Below are positions 1 to 8,724 of a stretch of 64,000 nt of DNA, one piece after another (within the stretch, counting starts at the first letter, position 1; every line of letters starts with the position of its first letter). The DNA is from an uncultured Desulfobacter sp. (lineage in GTDB: Bacteria > Desulfobacterota > Desulfobacteria > Desulfobacterales > Desulfobacteraceae). The translations under genes were made by a program, and so were the position numbers. Under the pieces are notes generated by a model. That model was not told where the DNA came from. It made no database searches and was given only the letters and a program-made list of their open reading frames with translations. Where the stretch lies: contig NZ_OY762614.1 in NCBI RefSeq assembly GCF_963666145.1, positions 620,001 to 684,000 of the forward strand, written 5' to 3'.

Positions 1-1
1 G

Positions 2-181
2 TTAACGGCGCCCGAGTCTACGGGTTTAACGCCTGTCTATGATTCTGATTCATGGGGCACCGAATTTTCATGGAGCTCCTCCGAAATGGCTATTTATGAC
101 TCTGATGACTGGGGCTTTACAGCAACGGCGAGTAATGCTGAGTACTCAATAGTAACTGATGATAGTGCTGAGGCGTATTAA
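2..181 (+). CDS. C-terminal fragment of an acidic repeat protein (partial, 5' end outside window)
   Basis: The frame is open from the window edge to TAA at 179-181, giving the last 59 residues of a longer protein. The tail is rich in Asp, Ser, Thr and Tyr and has almost no basic residues. A motif of the form YDSDxWG occurs twice, about 19 residues apart, suggesting the end of a tandemly repeated extracellular or surface protein. I do not recognise the family. A hairpin follows at 208-231. The reading frame and stop are seen directly; the surface location is inference from composition only. Confidence 0.5.
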   Translation, partial: LTAPESTGLTPVYDSDSWGTEFSWSSSEMAIYDSDDWGFTATASNAEYSIVTDDSAEAY

Positions 182-207
182 AATAACTTATCCATAGTTT
201 GGGCTGA

Positions 208-231
208 GCCTGGTTTATTGATGAACCAGGC
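208..231 (+). terminator. Hairpin after the partial gene (weak terminator)
   Basis: Eight-base arms GCCTGGTT (208-215) and AACCAGGC (224-231) enclose an 8-nt loop, 26 nt after the stop codon. There is no clear T-run after it, so it may be a weak or factor-assisted terminator. Confidence 0.4.
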
Positions 232-411
232 CGGCCGATCAATTCATACGTTTTCAATCAAAATTCAAAAATCCTGTGTTCAGGGATGACATCAATGTCG
301 TGAACCGCACCTGAAATCATGCAGATGAGTTCCCTGTTAAATCTTTTCCTTCTACCCGTTAGATTCCCTGAATCCCACGTTGTCCGATTTTCAAGACCGG
401 TCGGATTGGAT

Positions 412-434
412 AGTCCGTTTTTCCGGACTTTTTA
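412..434 (+). terminator. Rho-independent terminator-like hairpin
   Basis: AGTCCG (412-417) pairs with CGGACT (424-429) around a short T-rich loop and runs straight into a T-tract. It lies between the partial gene at the left edge and the lactate permease. The rest of 182-667 contains no gene that I can support. Confidence 0.5.
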
Positions 435-493
435 TGGATTTGTCATGTCTTTAAAAATGGACTAAAATTAAAATCATCCATATTTTCAAAGCG

Positions 494-523
494 TTGAACA
501 TCTCGGCATCCTTTTTGTATTAG
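494..523 (+). promoter_or_regulatory. Possible sigma-70-like promoter for the lactate operon
   Basis: TTGAAC (494-499) and TATTAG (518-523) are separated by 18 nt, about 145 nt upstream of the permease start. The match is only moderate and the leader would be long, so this is tentative. Confidence 0.3.
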
Positions 524-667
524 ATGCACCAGGCATGCGGCAGATGGATATAGTTCCGTCGAATCGTCGCAGATACATTTAACGACCCGGACCGGCATGT
601 ACAGCGGAACCGAGCAGTCCATCAGGCACCAAGGGTCCCATGTTTTTGGATGAAAAGGAGAAGAGGT

Positions 668-2353
668 TTGTCACTTACTTTATCAGCATTGATTGCGTTT
701 ATTCCCATTGCCATGGTGTTAATCTTTATGGTTGGATTGAGGTGGCCCGCCACCCGGGCTATGCCTTTGGCATGGCTTGTCTGCGCCCTGATCGGGGCAA
801 CCCTCTGGAAAATGCCGGCAGGCCTTGTGGCCGCATCCACCCTGAGCGGGTTCGGCAGCGCCATTAACGTACTGATCATCGTGTTTGGTGCCATTCTCAT
901 CCTCTATACCCTTAGAGAAAGCGGCGCCATGGAAACCATTTCATACGGTTTTACGACCATTTCTCCGGACCGCCGGGTCCAGACCATCATCATTGCCTTT
1001 TTGTTCGGTGCCTTTATTGAGGGCTCTGCCGGGTTCGGAACCCCTGCGGCCATTGCCGCACCGTTGCTGCTGGGCTTAGGGTTTCCCGCCCTGGCTGCGG
1101 TGTGCGTCTGCCTCATGTTCAACTCCATCCCCGTCACCTTCGGGGCAGTGGGAACCCCCATCTGGTTCGGGCTTAAAAACCTCAAACCAGTTGTAGAGCA
1201 GGCCATTGGCCAGGGCGCATCCGTGGCCTCCTTTGACGCCTTCATGCACCAGGTGGGTGTTTTTTCCGCCCTGATTCATGCTGTGGCCGCCATCCTGCTT
1301 CCCCTGTTCGTTGTCTGTTTTCTTACCCGTTTTTTCGGTAAAAACAAATCTTGGGGCGAAGGATTAGGTGTCTGGAAATTTTCCGTATTTGCCGGACTGT
1401 GCTATGCAATTCCCTATCTGTTCACAGCCATTGTTTTTGGTGTGGAATTTCCCTCATTGCTCGGCGGTCTCATCGGATTGGGTCTGGTGATCACCGGTGC
1501 CAAGAAAAAACTGTTTCTGCCCAAAGAGACCTGGGAATTTGCCGACCGTGCCCATTGGGAAAAAGAGTGGCTGGGAGATATTGAGCCCGGTTCCAACAAC
1601 CTGATCCCGAAAATGAGCCAGCTGGCTGCCTGGACACCCTATATTCTCATTGCGCTGCTTCTGGTGCTCACACGTCTCTCTTTTCTGCCCTTTAAAGGCT
1701 GGGTGACCGCTTATGTGATCTCATTCCCCAAAATTTTGGGCTGGGAAACCGTTAATTTCACCATGAAACCGTTTTACCTGCCCGGCGTGGTTCCCTTTAT
1801 GCTGGTTGCGATACTGACCATATTTATTCACCGGATTCCCGGACCCAAGGTTGCCCTGGCCTGGAAGGATGCCATCGTAAAGATGAAAAATCCCACCATT
1901 GCCATGCTCTTTGCCGTGGCCATGGTTGAAATCCTTAAACAATCAGGACACGGTACGGCAGGATACGCCTCCATGCCCCTGACCATGGCTGAATTTGTGG
2001 CCGGTCTGTGCGGAACATTATGGCCCATGGCCGCCTCTTATGTTGGGGCGTTGGGCGCGTTTATCACCGGCTCCTGTACGGTGTCCAACCTGCTGTTTGC
2101 CGATTTTCAATACGGCGTGGCCTCCACCACCGGCGACAGCCATATGATTATTGTGGCCCTGCAGGCCGTGGGTGCTGCCATGGGTAATATGATCTGCGTA
2201 CACAACGTTGTGGCGGCCTCCGCCACCGTGGGCCTGGCCGGTATGGAAGGCACCATTATCCGCCGCACCATGATTCCCTGTCTGCTTTACGGACTGTTGA
2301 CCGGCGTCATGGGCTTGCTTTTTATTTACGTCCTGTTTCCAGGGACTTTCTAA
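668..2353 (+). CDS. lldP: L-lactate permease family transporter
   Basis: This is an integral inner-membrane carrier of the LctP/LldP family (lactate/glycolate:H+ symport), about 561 residues with roughly 14 hydrophobic segments. Family hallmarks seen are SAGFGTPAAIAAPLL near residue 120, FNSIPVTFGAVGTPIWFG near 155, and the C-terminal CTVSNLLF and MICVHNVVAASATVGL regions. An ATG exists at 650, but AAAAGGAG (653-660) lies just downstream of it and is ideally placed for TTG at 668, so I start there. It is the first gene of a three-gene cluster with a D-lactate dehydrogenase and its Fe-S partner, which makes lactate the most likely substrate. Confidence 0.9.
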   Translation: MSLTLSALIAFIPIAMVLIFMVGLRWPATRAMPLAWLVCALIGATLWKMPAGLVAASTLSGFGSAINVLIIVFGAILILYTLRESGAMETISYGFTTISPDRRVQTIIIAFLFGAFIEGSAGFGTPAAIAAPLLLGLGFPALAAVCVCLMFNSIPVTFGAVGTPIWFGLKNLKPVVEQAIGQGASVASFDAFMHQVGVFSALIHAVAAILLPLFVVCFLTRFFGKNKSWGEGLGVWKFSVFAGLCYAIPYLFTAIVFGVEFPSLLGGLIGLGLVITGAKKKLFLPKETWEFADRAHWEKEWLGDIEPGSNNLIPKMSQLAAWTPYILIALLLVLTRLSFLPFKGWVTAYVISFPKILGWETVNFTMKPFYLPGVVPFMLVAILTIFIHRIPGPKVALAWKDAIVKMKNPTIAMLFAVAMVEILKQSGHGTAGYASMPLTMAEFVAGLCGTLWPMAASYVGALGAFITGSCTVSNLLFADFQYGVASTTGDSHMIIVALQAVGAAMGNMICVHNVVAASATVGLAGMEGTIIRRTMIPCLLYGLLTGVMGLLFIYVLFPGTF

Positions 2354-2366
2354 TAGGAGAATACCG

Positions 2367-3752
2367 ATGAGCTTATCTTCATCTTTAATTAAAGAATTTC
2401 AACACATCTGCGGCGAAAACGGGGTAATGACCTCGGAAGTTGACCGCCAGAATTATTCATATGATGCCGCCGTACTTGAACCGACCATACCTGCCGCCGT
2501 GATTCGTCCGGATAACAAAGAGGCCATTGGTAAAGTCATTTCCTTGTGCAACGACAACGGTACGCCGGTAACTGTCCGGGGGGCGGGCACAAATCTTTCC
2601 GGGGGCACCATCCCGGATAAAAACGGCATTGTGCTGCTCACCAACCGGATGAACAAAATCATTGAACTCAACGAAACCGACATGTATGTGCGGGTGGAAC
2701 CCGGTGTGGTCACAGCCGATCTGGCGGCCAAGGTGGCAGCCAAAGGGCTGTTTTATCCCCCTGATCCCGGCAGCCAGGCCGTCTCGACCATTGGCGGCAA
2801 TGTGGCGGAAAATGCAGGCGGTCTGAGAGGCTTTAAATACGGGGTAACCAAAGATTATGTCATGTCCGTGGAGTTCTTTGATGCCCTGGGCCGCAAGGTC
2901 ACTTCCGGCTCCAAAACTGTAAAATGCGTCACCGGATACAACCTGGCCGGACTGATGACGGCATCCGAAGGCACCCTTGGCGTATTCAGTGAAATCACCC
3001 TGAAGCTGATTCCCCCGCCGGCCGCCTCCAAAGCCATGATGGCGATCTACGACAGTATTGAAGGTGCCACCCAGACCGTGGCCGCCATTATTGCGGACCG
3101 GATCGTTCCCAGTACCCTTGAGCTTATGGATAACTTCACCATCAATGCGGTGGAAGATTTTTCCAACGTAGGCCTGCCCCGGGACGCCAAAGCCCTGCTG
3201 CTCATCGAAGTGGACGGACATCCCGCCCAGGTGGCCGAAGACGGCGAACGCGTAGAGCAGATCTGCAAAAAACTTGGGGCCCGGGCCATCCAGGTTGCCC
3301 AGAATGATGCGGAAAGAGATAAGGTGTGGGAAGCCAGACGTGCCGCCCTGTCCGCCCTTGCCCGGCTCAAACCCACCCTGGTCCTGGAAGACGCCACCGT
3401 ACCCAGAAGTAAAATTCCGGCCATGGTCAGCGCCGTGGAAAAACTGGCCCAAAAATATGATATCCCCATCGGCACCTTCGGCCATGCTGGAGACGGGAAT
3501 CTGCACCCCACCCTGCTGACCGACCGGCGGGATGCAGAACAGTGGGAACGGGTTGAAAATTGTGTGGCCGACCTGTTTGATGCGGCTCTCGCCTTAGGGG
3601 GTACCTTGTCCGGCGAGCACGGCATCGGCATTGCCAAAGCAGGATTCATGAAAAACGAGGTGGGGCAGTCTTCCATCGACTTCTGCCGGACCATGAAAGC
3701 CTCCATAGACCCGAACAATATCCTCAACCCGGGAAAAATCATAGGACGGTAA
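2367..3752 (+). CDS. FAD-linked D-lactate dehydrogenase / glycolate oxidase subunit (GlcD family)
   Basis: This 461-residue cytoplasmic or membrane-associated flavoprotein probably oxidises D-lactate to pyruvate. The PCMH-type FAD domain (about residues 35-215) shows VRGAGTNLSGG and PPDPGSQAVSTIGGNVAENA. The C-terminal FAD-oxidase domain carries GTFGHAGDGNLHP (about 370) and SGEHGIGIAKAGFM (about 415), both typical of the GlcD/Dld branch. AGGAGA precedes the ATG at good spacing. It begins 13 nt after the permease, and the Fe-S partner gene starts 1 nt after its stop, so the three are co-transcribed. Lactate rather than glycolate is inferred from the permease. Confidence 0.9.
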   Translation: MSLSSSLIKEFQHICGENGVMTSEVDRQNYSYDAAVLEPTIPAAVIRPDNKEAIGKVISLCNDNGTPVTVRGAGTNLSGGTIPDKNGIVLLTNRMNKIIELNETDMYVRVEPGVVTADLAAKVAAKGLFYPPDPGSQAVSTIGGNVAENAGGLRGFKYGVTKDYVMSVEFFDALGRKVTSGSKTVKCVTGYNLAGLMTASEGTLGVFSEITLKLIPPPAASKAMMAIYDSIEGATQTVAAIIADRIVPSTLELMDNFTINAVEDFSNVGLPRDAKALLLIEVDGHPAQVAEDGERVEQICKKLGARAIQVAQNDAERDKVWEARRAALSALARLKPTLVLEDATVPRSKIPAMVSAVEKLAQKYDIPIGTFGHAGDGNLHPTLLTDRRDAEQWERVENCVADLFDAALALGGTLSGEHGIGIAKAGFMKNEVGQSSIDFCRTMKASIDPNNILNPGKIIGR

Positions 3753-3753
3753 C

Positions 3754-5052
3754 ATGTCAGAGCTAAACAAACTTGCAAAAAGTCTCAAAGAGATTGAAAA
3801 CCAGCTCACGGACTGCATGAAGTGCGGGATGTGCCAGGCGGTTTGCCCGGTGTTTAAGCAGACCGGGGATGAGGGCGATGTGGCCCGGGGCAAAATTTTT
3901 CTTCTGGAACGTCTGGCCGACCAGATGCTTACCGATGCCAAGGGGGCCAAAACCCGGCTTGAAAAATGTCTGATGTGCGGCACCTGTGCCGCCAACTGCC
4001 CTTCCGGGGTAAAGATCCTGGAAATCTTCATGAAGGCCCGGGTCGCCTTGACCGAGTATATCGGACTTTCTCCTGTGAAAAAATTAATTTTCAGGGGTAT
4101 GCTCAAACATCCGGAGCGTATGGATGCCCTTGTTGAAACCGCATCCAAATTCCAGAACCTTGGCACCAGCAAGGCAGACGCCAACCAGGGTACCCGGTGT
4201 TCCAAGCTGCTGTCCGGGGTGATCGGCAACAGGCATTTCCTGCCGCTGGCCAAAACCCCGTTCCATAAAACCACACCGTCACTGAACACCCCGGCCGGGC
4301 GTTCGGGGATAAAAGTGGCATTTTTCCCTGGCTGCGTTACCGACAAGATGAACCCTGAAATCGGAAAAGCGGTACTCAAGGTATTCAACCATCACGGGGT
4401 TGGCGTTTTTATGCCCAAGGGTCAGGCCTGCTGCGGCATCCCTGCCCTGGCATCCGGCGAGCAGAAAACCTTTGACACCCTGCTGGCCCACAATGCCGCT
4501 TTGTTTGCCCAAGAGAAATTTGATTACCTGATCACACCCTGTGCCACCTGTACGGCCACCATTAAAGAGATCTGGCCCATGATGGCCCAGGACGATTCAG
4601 TGGAAAAATTCAGGGCCAAACAATGGGCACCCAAAACCATGGACATCAGCCAGTTTCTGGTGGATGTGCTGCAGGTCGCCCCGGCCCAGGATTCAGGTAA
4701 ATCGACAAAAGCCACGGTGACCTACCACGATCCCTGTCATCTGGCCAAATCCTTGAAGGTGAGAAGCCAGCCCCGGGATCTGATCCGGGCCAATGCCGAC
4801 TGCACCTTTGTGGAGATGGCGGGGGCCGATACCTGCTGCGGAAACGGCGGTAGTTTTAACCTGCAGAATTACGACCTGTCCAAACAGATCGGTATGGACA
4901 AACGGCAGAATATCCTGGCCAGCGGTGCAGCCACTGTGGCTACGTCCTGCCCGGCCTGCATGATGCAGATCCGGGATGTGCTCTCCCAGAACCATGATCA
5001 GGTCAAGGTCAAACATGTCATTGAAATCTATGCCGACACCATCAAGGATTAA
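3754..5052 (+). CDS. Iron-sulfur electron-transfer subunit of lactate dehydrogenase (GlcF/LldE-like, two 4Fe-4S and CCG domains)
   Basis: The 432-residue protein passes electrons from the flavoprotein subunit toward the quinone pool or a membrane complex. Near the N-terminus are two [4Fe-4S] motifs, CMKCGMCQAVCP and CLMCGTCAANCP. Two cysteine-rich CCG domains follow: FFPGCVTDKMNP with ACCGIPALASGE, then YHDPCHLAKSL with DTCCGNGGSF. The arrangement matches GlcF and the DsrK/HdrD family. It is the last gene of the lactate cluster; the stop is followed by a hairpin shared with the opposing gene. Confidence 0.9.
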   Translation: MSELNKLAKSLKEIENQLTDCMKCGMCQAVCPVFKQTGDEGDVARGKIFLLERLADQMLTDAKGAKTRLEKCLMCGTCAANCPSGVKILEIFMKARVALTEYIGLSPVKKLIFRGMLKHPERMDALVETASKFQNLGTSKADANQGTRCSKLLSGVIGNRHFLPLAKTPFHKTTPSLNTPAGRSGIKVAFFPGCVTDKMNPEIGKAVLKVFNHHGVGVFMPKGQACCGIPALASGEQKTFDTLLAHNAALFAQEKFDYLITPCATCTATIKEIWPMMAQDDSVEKFRAKQWAPKTMDISQFLVDVLQVAPAQDSGKSTKATVTYHDPCHLAKSLKVRSQPRDLIRANADCTFVEMAGADTCCGNGGSFNLQNYDLSKQIGMDKRQNILASGAATVATSCPACMMQIRDVLSQNHDQVKVKHVIEIYADTIKD

Positions 5053-5068
5053 ATGATTTGCCCATTTA

Positions 5069-5103
5069 GTCAGGCGCCCAGGGTAACGCCTATGGTGCCT
5101 GAC
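5069..5103. terminator. Shared hairpin between convergent genes
   Basis: GTCAGGCGCC (5069-5078) pairs with GGTGCCTGAC (5094-5103), ten base pairs with one G-T wobble. It lies past the lactate operon and overlaps the 3' end of the opposing transglycosylase gene, so it can serve both strands. Confidence 0.6.
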
Positions 5104-6562
5104 TATCTCCGGGTGTTTTTTCCCATCTATAATCTGTATAAATCTTAAGATTCAAGCCCCCTTCCAGTGGCGTGTCCGGCTGGATACTGCCCAGCACGTC
5201 ATGATTCCAATAGTAAATCAGGGCAGGCGTTAAATTCGCCCCCATCTGCCAGGGACAAGAACTACAATCCGCCCGAACGGTTTTGATCACCCGTTTGCAA
5301 AAAGCATCCAGGGTTTCATCTTCCCGGGTAGCCAATGCCCCGGATTTGCCGACGATGATGCTGTCTGCGTCCAGCACCCGGGTGGTGGGGGCCATGCCCT
5401 TAATCTCAATCACATCACCGGGGTGCAACCCCGCCTTAACGATAAACCGGTTTGTAAATTTAAGCGCTTTTTCACTGGTGCCGAAAATTTCGGCAATGCC
5501 GGGCAGATCATTATGGGTCTGGACAACATACTGAATTGTCTGGGGCAGCCCTTTTATTTTTGTATTGCCGGGTGGCAGGGGTTTCGGATTTTTGGCCCAT
5601 TCAGGATACTGCCGTACCAGTTTAGCCGTCAAAGTAGGAGCCTCTATTTTTGTCAACAGTACATAGCCGTTGCTGCTTGCATAGGGATAGATTGAGTTTG
5701 CGTGTAAAAGATCCGGATTCAACGTATACAGGTCCGGGATCTTCTTTTTCAAGGCGTTAACTGATGTCCCGGCCTGAAGGGTTCTGCACTCAAACTTTGG
5801 TACAGGAAGCATGATCAATCTGTTTTGCTTAAGATAACGGTAAATCAATGCCGCCGCCAAACATTGTGGAATATACTCCCTGGAAAACGGCCCCAAAAAG
5901 CTGCTTTGGAAGATCGGTCCAAATTTTCTTGCCGGATCATCACCACAGTTGAGTAAGACATCCGCAACCATTTTGGTGCCGTGGTGGTAACTGGCAATAC
6001 TTAATACCGTGCTGGCAAATACCCTGCGGTTGTCTCTTAAGTACCTGGCGCAGGCATCTGCTGATTTTTTATAATCGGTTCGCTCATCAAGCCCGGTTTC
6101 ACTGATTTCTAAGCCGTAATGCATGGCAGTCCCGTCAAGAAACTGAAACATCCCCAAAGCCCCGGCATCGGACTGTGCACCGGGGTTAAATCCGCTTTCC
6201 ACAAACGGCAGGGCAAAGGCGACATCTTCGGCGATACCATGTTTCTTAAATATTTTTTTTATGTCATGCAGGTATTTTTCGCTTCGCCGGATCATCATAT
6301 TTGATGTCTCCACCTGCGCCACCGCATAATATTTGATAAAATAGCTGACGTGCCGGACCAGCACATCATCGACCTCAAACGCGGTTTCCCCCCAGTCGGC
6401 CATCATATCGGTCAACTGTGTTTCAACCGTGTAAAGATCAAAAGCCACAGGTTTTAAATTCACATGATTTTGCGCCATGGTCGTGCTGCTTTGAAGCAGG
6501 ACCCCAAAAATCAGGACAATATATATAGCCATATATTTGCCCCTCAATGTTCTTTTATCCAT
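5090..6562 (-). CDS. Exported lytic transglycosylase, MltD-like, with LysM-like region
   Basis: This 490-residue protein probably cleaves the peptidoglycan glycan backbone in the periplasm. The N-terminus carries a signal sequence ending near residue 30 (TTMAQN). A GH23/SLT domain follows (about 105-230): PFVESGFNPGAQSDAGALGM contains the catalytic glutamate, then QFLDGTA and, further on, SIASYHHGT. About residues 335-395 (YVVQTHNDLPGIAEIFGT and HPGDVIEIKG) resemble a LysM peptidoglycan-binding module. The order SLT then LysM matches MltD. It is monocistronic, between the convergent lactate operon and the damaged signalling locus. Confidence 0.8.
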   Translation of the reverse strand: MDKRTLRGKYMAIYIVLIFGVLLQSSTTMAQNHVNLKPVAFDLYTVETQLTDMMADWGETAFEVDDVLVRHVSYFIKYYAVAQVETSNMMIRRSEKYLHDIKKIFKKHGIAEDVAFALPFVESGFNPGAQSDAGALGMFQFLDGTAMHYGLEISETGLDERTDYKKSADACARYLRDNRRVFASTVLSIASYHHGTKMVADVLLNCGDDPARKFGPIFQSSFLGPFSREYIPQCLAAALIYRYLKQNRLIMLPVPKFECRTLQAGTSVNALKKKIPDLYTLNPDLLHANSIYPYASSNGYVLLTKIEAPTLTAKLVRQYPEWAKNPKPLPPGNTKIKGLPQTIQYVVQTHNDLPGIAEIFGTSEKALKFTNRFIVKAGLHPGDVIEIKGMAPTTRVLDADSIIVGKSGALATREDETLDAFCKRVIKTVRADCSSCPWQMGANLTPALIYYWNHDVLGSIQPDTPLEGGLNLKIYTDYRWEKTPGDSQAP

Positions 6563-6697
6563 GTTCCCTCCGATTCCCTATAACAGCCATGGGCTGACCT
6601 GACATGTCATCTGCCAGACTCAGCCCACAATAAACTTCAAAATTTTATCTTCTGTGCCTTCGGTGCTTTCCGTGGTTAAACCTTATAAAAAAAATCG

Positions 6698-8185
6698 CTA
6701 TTTGTAAATCTCATCGGTGGCACCCAGCAGCAACATTGGCGGATCAAAACCAATAAACTGAGCTGTTTTCAAATTAATGGCGACCTTTGGTGGCCCTTCA
6801 AAGACCTGATCAAGCTGTCTGGGTTTGGCGCCGTTAAAAATTTTTGCAATCAGACTTGCATAGTATTGCCCCGCATGCTTATAGTTTGACTTGGAAATAC
6901 TCATAAAAAGTCCGGCCTTGACTTCCTGTGATCCCGACATGGAAAATGTAGGTATTTTATATTTATTGGCAATCTCCACGATACGGAGAATGGTATTGGC
7001 ATTCACACCGCCTTGCTGGGTGACATACAGTTTGATGATACCTGTACCCACGGCATCACTGGCGGATATAATCAGTGTCGGGGTTGAATGACGGTCGTTG
7101 GCCAGATCCTTGCCGGCCCAGGTGCCAAAGGCAAGCATCAGGTCAATGTCTTTTTGATTGTTAAACCGGTTGATTATCTGTTCCGTCATCTGTGCACGCA
7201 AATTTTTATCCCATTTGGCACTGTAATTGGCGTCCTTGACAAATTCGATGTAATCGTTTTTCATTTCAGTAGCCAGCCAGTTCCAGACAGCTGTGGTATA
7301 TTCACCTTCATCTCTTGGAATGGTGGCGTTCTCAATCCAGCCAAGTTCCATTAAACCGGCAACCGTGGCAATAAACCATCCCTTATAATTGTAGTATTCA
7401 CCGCCTTCATAGTATCCTATTCTCCATTTTTTCCCGTGATTTAAGGTGGGCTTTGTGCTGAAGATTAAACGGTTTGATAATATATTCATCGCGCCCGGCC
7501 TGAAGGCATCGTTGAGGGTCTTATGGCCTATTATCGTGTGCGCTTTCATGGTGTCAAATTCCGAATCATCCAGCCGGTCCGGCTTTAGCAGAACATGATC
7601 CGGAATGCCCACCTTGCCGATATCGTGCAGGGGGCTGGTTTGAAATATATTTTCGATAAATGACTCATCAAGCTCGTCGGCAAATACTTGATTTGCCTTT
7701 AAGTTTATAGAAAGTGTTCGGGAGTAGTGCCTGATACGCTCCAGATGATTTCCGGTTTCAGGGTCCCGGGACTCGGCCAGTTTGGCCATGGAAAAAATAA
7801 CAATATCTCTGGTTTGCAGGTGAATGGTCCGCTGGGCCGGCCTGAGCCTTGAGGCCAGTTCCTGTTTACGAAACGGCTTGGCAATGAAATCATCAACACC
7901 ATATTGCATGGCGGTTTCAAGGTCATCCGGACTGTCCTTGGAGGTAATTATGATAATATAGGTATATTGATCCCCTTCGGCTTTGCGGATTCGCGAACAC
8001 AATTCAACCCCGGTCATTTCAGACATCATCCAGTCGGTAATGATTACCCGGGGCCGTTCATGCTGCCAGATTTCCCAGGCCGTTTCACCGTTTTCGGCCA
8101 CAAGGGTTTCGTGGCCAAGGCCGCTGACCAGTTTATCGGTTTTAAGTCGGCTTGTGATTTCATCGTCTACAATTAAAATTTTCAT
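6698..8185 (-). CDS. Chimeric response regulator: REC + truncated HD-GYP + ABC substrate-binding domain
   Basis: Residues 1-122 are a receiver domain with acidic pocket DDE, phospho-acceptor Asp51 (ITDWMM), Thr81 and Lys103 (AKPF), apparently intact. Residues 125-227 match the first half of an HD-GYP phosphodiesterase, with HDIGKVGIPD (His187-Asp188) and HTIIGHKTLNDA. The frame then leaves the family before the second HD/GYP motifs. From about residue 250 (KKWRIGYYEGGEYYNYKG) to a natural-looking end (TDEIYK) it resembles the ABC_sub_bind family, normally an exported sensor or binding protein. No signal peptide remains, so that half would be cytoplasmic. An internal ATG (7487-7489) lies near the join. 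It is third in a row with the HPt and kinase fragments, 14 nt after the HPt stop, with AGGGGA before the ATG. It is probably the product of a deletion that fused two genes. Confidence 0.7.
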   Translation of the reverse strand: MKILIVDDEITSRLKTDKLVSGLGHETLVAENGETAWEIWQHERPRVIITDWMMSEMTGVELCSRIRKAEGDQYTYIIIITSKDSPDDLETAMQYGVDDFIAKPFRKQELASRLRPAQRTIHLQTRDIVIFSMAKLAESRDPETGNHLERIRHYSRTLSINLKANQVFADELDESFIENIFQTSPLHDIGKVGIPDHVLLKPDRLDDSEFDTMKAHTIIGHKTLNDAFRPGAMNILSNRLIFSTKPTLNHGKKWRIGYYEGGEYYNYKGWFIATVAGLMELGWIENATIPRDEGEYTTAVWNWLATEMKNDYIEFVKDANYSAKWDKNLRAQMTEQIINRFNNQKDIDLMLAFGTWAGKDLANDRHSTPTLIISASDAVGTGIIKLYVTQQGGVNANTILRIVEIANKYKIPTFSMSGSQEVKAGLFMSISKSNYKHAGQYYASLIAKIFNGAKPRQLDQVFEGPPKVAINLKTAQFIGFDPPMLLLGATDEIYK

Positions 8186-8199
8186 GGTTGTCCCCTGGG

Positions 8200-8706
8200 T
8201 TATGGATCTGTTGAAGAGATAAATTCGACAAAATCGGCAATACGGGCAATCTCGTTGTTCAGCTTCTCAACCATTACGGGCCCTGCCTGTAAAGTATTTG
8301 CAATGGCGGCTTGTTCCAGCTGAGAGGCAACGGACAATAAATCTTCTGCCAGAAGATTGCCTGCCGCGCCTTTGATGGAATGCGCCTCTCTCATAATGGT
8401 TTCGGTGTCATTGTCTTTCAACGCTTTTCGCATGATTTCTATCTGTTCCACTGCCTTTTTTAAAAACTCGCCCATGACTTCAAGCAGGAAATCTTCGTCT
8501 CCGCCAAATTCTTCAAGGGCTTTTTCATATTCCAAGGGACGCGCATCATCATCTTCCAAGGCAACTTCTTTTTTTGCGCCATCCCTCTTGGCCTTGAATT
8601 CAGAATACGGCAAAAGGATCGGTTGTTGGGCATCCGGCGTGACCCAGGTGCGCACCTTGGCCAAAAAATCCTTTTGTTTTAACGGTTTGGTGATAAAGTC
8701 ATCCAT
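8200..8706 (-). pseudogene. HPt domain fragment of a broken hybrid histidine kinase
   Basis: The 168-residue frame starts with the last strand of a receiver domain (MDDFITKPL, with the conserved Lys) and continues into an HPt module with REAHSIKGAAGN, His109 being the phosphotransfer residue. The codons upstream of the ATG (8722-8707, reading KCLAAG) are in frame with the preceding kinase gene and also look like receiver sequence, but TAA at 8727-8725 separates the two. I read this as the 3' part of one ancestral kinase-REC-HPt gene that has lost most of its receiver domain. Whether this ATG is used is unknown. Confidence 0.65.
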
Positions 8707-8724
8707 GCCTGCTGCCAGACATTT

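Noticed and set aside
2457..3506. 349-codon frame opposite the D-lactate dehydrogenase
   Set aside because: It is a shadow of a well-conserved gene; its sequence is Gly/His/Phe-rich without any motif, as expected from the complement of GC-rich codons.
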